From NCBI GenBank assembly GCA_905339155.1, contig CAJPFJ010000015.1:62001-126000 (forward strand): 64,000 nucleotides of DNA. Reading direction: 5' to 3'. The stretch is from Methanosarcinales archaeon. Its GTDB lineage: Archaea; Halobacteriota; Methanosarcinia; Methanosarcinales; Methanoperedenaceae. The notes below the pieces were generated by a model that saw only the letters and a program-made list of their open reading frames with translations, was not told the origin of the DNA and did no database searches. Shown one piece after another: positions 62,098 to 64,000 of this stretch. The translations under genes were made by a program, and so were the position numbers. Position 1 is the first letter of the stretch. Each line of letters starts with the position of its first letter.

Positions 62098-62507
62098 TCC
62101 AGAGAGAATATAAAATGGACGTTAAAGCGAAAGAGAATATAAAGTCAGCCATAAGGGAAATATTGAAAACAAAGAAGGAAGTCAGATTTGCTTTCCTTCA
62201 TGGAAGTTTTTTGGAAGAACGCAGTTTCCATGATATCGATGTTGCAGTCTTCATAAGCGGAATTCCAGAAGATTTCTTTGATTACGAATTGTCTTTATCA
62301 TCGATTCTGGAAGGCAGGATTAGACTGCCTCTGGATGTCAAAATCCTGAATTATGCACCCCTGGCCTTTCGCTATGAAGTCACCCGTGGAGAAGTCATAT
62401 TCAGCAGGGACGAGGAGACAAGACTTAGATTCATTGAGAACACATGGAATGAATATATGGATTACAAGCCTGTTGCGGAATATATTGTGCGAGAACTTGC
62501 AGCTTGA
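62094..62507 (+). CDS. mntA: MntA-type nucleotidyltransferase (antitoxin)
   Basis: 137 residues with the nucleotidyltransferase motif AFLHGSFLEERSFHDIDVAV (GS followed by DxD, about residues 38-55). MntA adds AMP to the HepT tyrosine and so blocks it. The start at 62094 overlaps the hepT stop, with an in-frame ATG at 62115 as alternative. The gene lies downstream of its toxin, the usual order for this type. Confidence 0.85.
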   Translation: MIQREYKMDVKAKENIKSAIREILKTKKEVRFAFLHGSFLEERSFHDIDVAVFISGIPEDFFDYELSLSSILEGRIRLPLDVKILNYAPLAFRYEVTRGEVIFSRDEETRLRFIENTWNEYMDYKPVAEYIVRELAA

Positions 62508-62559
62508 GGGAATGCTCTTTAGAATTTTTTTTTATACAGCCGAATATTAACATTTAATC

Positions 62560-62605
62560 CCGCCTCAGGCGGCGCGTCCGCCGGGGGTCTGGGGTCGCAC
62601 CCCAG
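62560..62605 (+). repeat. GC-rich multi-hairpin element
   Basis: Three stems follow in 46 bases: CCGCC-TCA-GGCGG (62560-62572), GGCGG-CGCGT-CCGCC (62568-62582, mutually exclusive with the first), and CTGGGG-TCGCA-CCCCAG (62589-62605). It is far richer in GC than the flanks and lies between the convergent mntA and recQ genes. It may be a terminator or a member of a dispersed repeat family. Confidence 0.55.
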
Positions 62606-62633
62606 CGCAATATGTAGATGAAGAAGAAAATTG

Positions 62634-64000
62634 TTAAAATCCTTTCATCATCCTGGCCCTTACGAGCCTTATTTCCCCGTATGAAAAATTATCCCCCAGT
62701 CTTTCTTTTATCGGTTTTAATGTCTCTGCCCCTAATTCGATTATGGCACCTGAGATCGATTCGATCTTTTCTTTCTTCATAAACTTCTCTATATCGATAT
62801 TTTCACCTGACAGTATCAATTTTTCGATATGGACATATATGGTATTAAGGGATAAATTCTTTTTTAATGTGATCTCATCAAGGTCCATACCCTGGTTGAG
62901 CATTTCAAGGGTAACATATTCACTTGATTGATTTTTAACAGGATGGTTATATGAATCCTGTTTCTCGCAAAACCTTTGAATCTCACTTATAAAAATGCCA
63001 CCATATCTCTCAAGTTTCTTATCCCCGACGCCGGTGATCTTCCTGAAATCCGCCAGATTACATGGCTGGCGCGATGCCATCAGTTTCAGGCTTGCATCGT
63101 TAAAGATCAAATAAGGAGGCTGGTTCTGGGCGTCTGCCAGGGTTTTCCTTAATATCCTAAGCTTATTGAACAAACCATCGTCGGTTGTCTCCCGTTCCAT
63201 CTTAATAGGCTTTTCGATAGTCCGGGGTTTTACAAGGTATATTTTCTCATTTCTTAGGCCACTTTTTGACTGTGATAAAATTTCGCGGCTTTTCCGGTTC
63301 AATTTAAGGACAGGATATTCTCCTTCAACTATTAGATATCCGCGCTGGATAAGTTCTCTTATGAACCCATGCCACATTTTCTTTGGCAGGTTTTTTCCTG
63401 ACCCATATGATCTTAATGAAGCATGCCCATTTTGCAGGACTCTGCTGCTTTTTCCCCCGATAAGAACATCTATAACATAATTTATCCCGAACCTCTCACC
63501 CATTTCATCGATGCAGGAAAGTATTGTCATTATCTCTGTTGTTGCTTCGATCTCCTCCTTCGGTAAAAGACAGTTATCGCAGCCTTTGCAGTTATCTTCT
63601 TTGAAATCCTCCCCAAAATAACCCAGCAATAGCTTTCTTCTGCATAGATTTGTTTCAGAGAAATCTATTATATCTTTCAGTTTATTTTGTGCAATTTGTC
63701 TTTCCTTTTCATTAGATATCTGTTTTATAAAATACTCGATCTTTTGCCTGTCGCCGAAGCTGTAGAAAAGCACGCACTCACTCTTCAATCCATCCCTCCC
63801 TGCGCGTCCTGTTTCCTGGTAGTATGCTTCAAGATTTTTGGGAAGGTCATGATGTATCACAAAACGAATGTTGGGTTTATCGATACCCATCCCGAAAGCG
63901 ACAGTAGCCACGAGTAACTCAACATCATCTTTTATGAATTTTTCCTGGTTTTGCGTCCTCTGGTTCGCAGATAAGCCTGCATGGTATGGAAGCGCCCTGA
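62634..64000 (-). CDS. recQ: RecQ-family DNA helicase (5' part outside window)
   Basis: The frame is open to base 64000 and lacks its N-terminal part. It begins in the helicase domain with ALPYHAGLSANQRTQNQEKF then VATVAFGMGIDKPNIRFVIH and YYQETGRAGRDGLKSECVLF, the RecQ motifs V-VI. The zinc-binding RQC part has CRRKLLLGYFGEDF and CKGCDNCLLP, and an HRDC domain follows (YLIFNDASLKLMASRQPCNL). A C-terminal segment with a helix-turn-helix (MNQGMDLDEI-like) closes it. It unwinds DNA 3' to 5' in repair and recombination. Confidence 0.92.
   Translation of the reverse strand, partial: RALPYHAGLSANQRTQNQEKFIKDDVELLVATVAFGMGIDKPNIRFVIHHDLPKNLEAYYQETGRAGRDGLKSECVLFYSFGDRQKIEYFIKQISNEKERQIAQNKLKDIIDFSETNLCRRKLLLGYFGEDFKEDNCKGCDNCLLPKEEIEATTEIMTILSCIDEMGERFGINYVIDVLIGGKSSRVLQNGHASLRSYGSGKNLPKKMWHGFIRELIQRGYLIVEGEYPVLKLNRKSREILSQSKSGLRNEKIYLVKPRTIEKPIKMERETTDDGLFNKLRILRKTLADAQNQPPYLIFNDASLKLMASRQPCNLADFRKITGVGDKKLERYGGIFISEIQRFCEKQDSYNHPVKNQSSEYVTLEMLNQGMDLDEITLKKNLSLNTIYVHIEKLILSGENIDIEKFMKKEKIESISGAIIELGAETLKPIKERLGDNFSYGEIRLVRARMMKGF

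Overview
The window looks like a chromosomal piece of an anaerobic methane-cycling archaeon of the Methanosarcinales, most probably a Candidatus Methanoperedens (ANME-2d) type. Archaeal markers are pelota, the archaeal-type L1-L10-L12 operon, PurP, a split GMP synthetase, the archaeosine enzyme RaSEA and a MptN-type tetrahydromethanopterin glutamate ligase. The closer guess is an inference. It rests on a menaquinone (futalosine route) gene, extracytoplasmic haem proteins, archaeosortase-like C-terminal tails and several ferredoxin-linked oxidoreductases. No rRNA or CRISPR array is present; one tRNA (Cys) is.

Layout. 1-6.8 kb: a partial proton-pumping subunit, a tail-anchored surface protein, the NfnAB transhydrogenase, a DUF2283/DUF4258 pair with a frameshift, thymidylate synthase and a two-gene RCK potassium channel system. 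6.9-16 kb: tRNA-Cys, an inverted-repeat element, a PAS-HTH regulator, two CBS-domain proteins, a rubrerythrin-like protein, endonuclease IV, two small genes, an ethylbenzene-dehydrogenase-type cytochrome, MqnA and a membrane Lon-like protease. 16-18.8 kb: an accessory stretch full of broken genes. 18.8-29.4 kb: IleRS, a stress protein, a RimK-type ligase with its separate RLAN protein, a bacterial-looking MauG-type dihaem peroxidase and ValRS. 29.4-35.7 kb: a damaged HEPN/MNT pair, an OLD-family nuclease, a truncated UPF0175 antitoxin and AMP-forming acetyl-CoA synthetase. 35.7-45.3 kb: pelota, DUF434, MptN, an AOR-family enzyme, a deoxyhypusine synthase-like protein, a frameshifted ABC ATPase, GMP synthetase and RaSEA. 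45.3-47.9 kb: a two-gene AAA ATPase/TPR operon. 47.9-52 kb: a 2-oxoacid:ferredoxin oxidoreductase with a Cys-rich Lrp-type regulator and a divergent ferredoxin. 52.6-54.6 kb: ribosomal stalk operon with a structured leader. 54.7-64 kb: secreted proteins, a membrane-tethered regulator, PurP, mannose-1-phosphate guanylyltransferase, a five-gene sulfur-relay operon, an intact HEPN/MNT pair and RecQ (partial).

How it fits together. Reduced ferredoxin is handled by the 2-oxoacid oxidoreductase, AOR, NfnAB and the dedicated ferredoxin; acetate and 2-oxoacid carbon are handled by AcsA and the oxidoreductase. Menaquinone and surface cytochromes point to respiratory electron transfer. The best candidates for undescribed biology are the AAA/TPR operon, the Lrp regulator with an added cysteine cluster next to palindromic operators, the L1 leader with tandem hairpins, and the split RLAN/RimK ligase. 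Several genes carry single-base shifts, so read-level checking is needed before calling them dead.
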